Assembly (NCBI RefSeq): GCF_910591885.1
Contig: NC_063277.1
Coordinates: 13,454,001-13,518,000, forward strand
Reading direction: 5' to 3'
Length of the DNA stretch: 64,000 bases
Source of the DNA: Bombus terrestris
Taxonomy: Eukaryota > Arthropoda > Insecta > Hymenoptera > Apidae
Shown: piece by piece, positions 61,101-64,000 of the stretch
How the letters are laid out: each line of letters opens with the position of its first letter
Position numbering within the stretch: the first letter of the stretch is position 1
Translations under genes and position numbers: made by a program
Notes under the pieces: model-generated
Database searches by the model: none
Told to the model about the DNA's origin: nothing
What the model saw: only the letters and a program-made list of their open reading frames with translations

Positions 61101-64000
61101 AAATGGCAACGTATCTCTAAAAAGTATTTCATGGGGCTTGGACGTAAGAAAGCAGAAAATGGAAGAGATACGATCGAGCTGCAGGTTTCCGAGGCGAACT
61201 CAATTTCTAAATGCAATGTCGTCGCTTTAGGATTGCGCGGTCCTTCTTTCTTGGAAAACGCGTTGAGAAACAGATTACGTTTGTTCGATAAGTCATCGTG
61301 ATAATGTTTCACCGTGTTTACATCGTGAAAATCTTTTTCCGAATTAATTGAATGTAAATGCAGGCGTGAAATTTTTCCAGTAATAGACTTTCCCTTTAGC
61401 TTATCCTTCACGATGAATGATCTCACCGAAAGCAACGATAGCTTTAGAATTCTTAGCATTATTTTGTCTCCTATTTACGGAAAGTTGGGCCGGATAGGGG
61501 AGGGAGGGGACAAGAGGAGCAGGAAACTTTTTATTACTTCCGAATTGAATTCTATACATCTCCCAATTGGCATTTCGTAGAAGTGGCTTCGTCGCCACGG
61601 TAATCGCTCAGCAATCTACATCCGCCGTACTTGACGTGTATCTCCGACGTATCCCCTTTTCAAACAATGAAACCAGCTTCCTTTGCCGTGCTATAGGAAA
61701 TTTCCAAATAGCTTCGAGATTCTCATTCCTTCAGATTTCCTGTTATTTCTTCATATTTCGTTCTTGTCTGTGGGCCATAAAGTAAAAAGGTTCTGCAGTT
61801 TTAGAAACTTGTCAGCAGAGCTTACGTAACAGGTTCTGCCATAAACACGAGATATTCTAAGCACAGCCGATGTCAAGAGAATTACCCGTGTTCAAGAATC
61901 GGTTGCCAGTCTAGGCAACTCGTGGAAGTTGATGTAGCCTGAAGCCCTTTGGCTGGAGTAACATCGTTGCAATCTAAGTTCTACCATACCTAAAGCTAAA
62001 TTAGTCGTGAAATATTCTCGCGTATAACTTGTTGGTATACGCCTCGATTTTTTCCCAGCACGATAGTTGACTAGGAACTCGACCTAAAAACCCAGTTCGT
62101 GCGATCGATTGACTGAGTAAATCGAAGTTGCCGATCGCATGAACACACCGCGATTCTAATATTTAGATAATTGCGGCTCGACAGAGATGTTAGTGTTATC
62201 TAAGTCTACAGACACGGTTACCGATAACGTCGGTTGCATCAACGTTGAAACCCTCTGTTAGGTTAACGATCTTTGCTACGAATTCTGCTGTTCCTCTGAT
62301 TCTAAATAGCGCTAGTAATTCTGCGCGGAATACTCCGGTTCGGCGCTGAGCACCAAACTATTCGGCCACTGCGTCATACCCTCGGAACAATCGGATTTTG
62401 TATGCAGCCGGCAGAACCGCGTTTTCATCGACGCGCCCTTTCCGCCGAATGGTCCGCGGCCCTGACAATGCACTCGTGGGAATATTACGAGATATAAACT
62501 AGACTAACACGATGTAATTCTGCTTAGCATGCTAACTGCGTGTTCGACTGTAAGTCCAAGCGTAGGGTGGCCACCTTTATCCCGGGAACAATCTGAAACT
62601 GTTCTCCACTACGTACTATATCGTTCCGTTTTCAGCTGTTTTCTCATGTTCCCCTCCAAGCCTTTGTCAACACTGTATCTTCGTTATATTCACGGAGAAG
62701 AAATTGCGATAAGATAAGTGGATTTTGGTAGAATGTTTGTGAATTCTTAGCGGCGAAGCTCGAAAAGGAATGGCGCTGATTCTCCGACTTCCGCATTGTT
62801 CCATTACTTTGACCTTTTCCTTATCCCTGATCCTCGTCTGCTCAACTTTTTTCCTATTCAGCATTTTCGAAGGGTGCCACCCTTCGCGTCGCGCGTTTCT
62901 CGTAGATATGAAAAATAATGGACCGTTGTTTATCTATATCGCGAAACTTCTTCCTCTTATGATATTTTTTTCTTTACGATCTTACGATCTTGCGATATTT
63001 ACGAGAGTATTTTTGATAATTATTTATTTCATTTATTTTTATCGGTCCTTTACGAAACACATCGAATACAATGATTTATTATCATATTTCTTTTACCCCT
63101 TTTGGAAAATCGAAACATCTACCTCATCCTTCGCTGCAATCTACACGTTGATCGCCAACAGAGAGAATATTCATGAACACATCCCATGGATCACGCGCGA
63201 CCGATTCACCGCTGAAAGCGAGCCATTTCAATTTTCTCAATCGGAAGAGAAAAATCGGTGGTTGCGAAGTGGCGCCGATGGAATCACCGGCCCGACACAA
63301 ACTTGGGGGAAGATCCGGCCGATTGTTTTTCCGGAATCCTCCGGAGAGTGGCTTCCGCGGGACGACCTACATTTCGCTAGTTCGCTGACACGTCGAGATA
63401 TAGAGACGTTTTCCAACTTCGGTGTCCCTCCAACAAACATCCTGGCACACAGGATGAAACGTGCGTTTCCTTCTTCTTTTTTTTCTTTAAACAGGCTTGA
63501 AACAAATTTCAGAGCATGAACTTACGCTTTTACCTCGTTCGACTGCTCTAGGTGGAAAAACAGACTGACAGAGAGTTTCAAAGGTGTGAACGATGGATGA
63601 TGTCGTTTCGTCTGAAGTTTCTCCTCGTCGAGGAACCGCGAGAGTATCGACGTCTCTTTTAGGGATTGATTTTTGCTTCGTTGATAGCCCTGGGGTTGGA
63701 ATTTTTGGGAACAGAAATGAAATGCAGATGAATGTATGGAAAAGAGGGAAAAACGTTTGGTGCCGCGAAACGAGTTCGTGCACGATCGTTTGAAGAGAAT
63801 TCGAACGCTTTTGTAGGAGCCACCGCCTATGGGGAGGAAAAAAGCAGAGAGTTATATGTTACCGCGCAGTTCGATGCTTGTCAAATAGACTTTTCACTCG
63901 GAGTTCGACGAGTTGGGAATGAGTCTCTTGATGCGAGAGAAACGCTAGCCGTGTGCGATCGGTTCCGAAGTAATTCCCAGAAGTTTGTAGAAGTAATACG
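58153..64000 (-). other. Upstream neuroligin intron, no coding exon recognised
   Basis: I looked on the minus strand for the preceding neuroligin exon (EDCLYLN-type sequence) and did not find it, so the intron continues past the window. A GC- and CpG-rich patch lies at 60560-60620. The plus-strand open frame 62770-63519 is discussed as a finding. Confidence 0.5.

Overview
The window looks like nuclear DNA of an insect, most likely a bee or another hymenopteran. Genes are split by GT-AG introns, DNA is AT-rich yet dense in CpG, and the three recognisable proteins have insect-type sequences. No operons, bacterial genes or CRISPR arrays are visible. The species assignment is inference.

Layout. 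(1) 1-5800: no recognisable coding sequence; a CpG-rich block near 4700-5050 looks like a divergent promoter with a possible minus-strand noncoding first exon. (2) 5883-7295 (+): a complete five-exon FAM8A1-like RDD-family membrane protein (310 aa). (3) 7940-10418 (+): a complete six-exon Rab6 GTPase (209 aa), starting about 400 bp after the FAM8A1 polyadenylation signal. Between them lie a CTCF-like motif and a CCAAT/CRE promoter. The last Rab6 intron has the hallmarks of a U12-type (minor spliceosome) intron. (4) 10419-21389: intergenic DNA and the probable 3' UTRs of Rab6 and neuroligin. (5) 21390-58152 (-): the last ten coding exons (about 675 aa) of a neuroligin, spread over 37 kb. They run from the first part of the cholinesterase-like fold to the transmembrane segment and the C-terminal PDZ ligand. 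The 5' exons are not found in 58153-64000 and must lie beyond the window.

The large neuroligin introns carry mobile DNA. A deleted piggyBac-family element (47569-48367) has TTAA sites, terminal inverted repeats and a broken transposase C-terminus. A probable solo LTR lies at 51397-52002 and a tRNA-derived sequence near 30280. There are also microsatellites and several long open frames that are probably chance.

The genes do not form one pathway. FAM8A1 (ER quality control) and Rab6 (Golgi trafficking) are compact housekeeping genes in tandem. Neuroligin is a long synaptic-adhesion gene converging on them from the other strand. I found no clearly new biological system; the strongest unusual signals are the U12 intron in Rab6 and the piggyBac relic.
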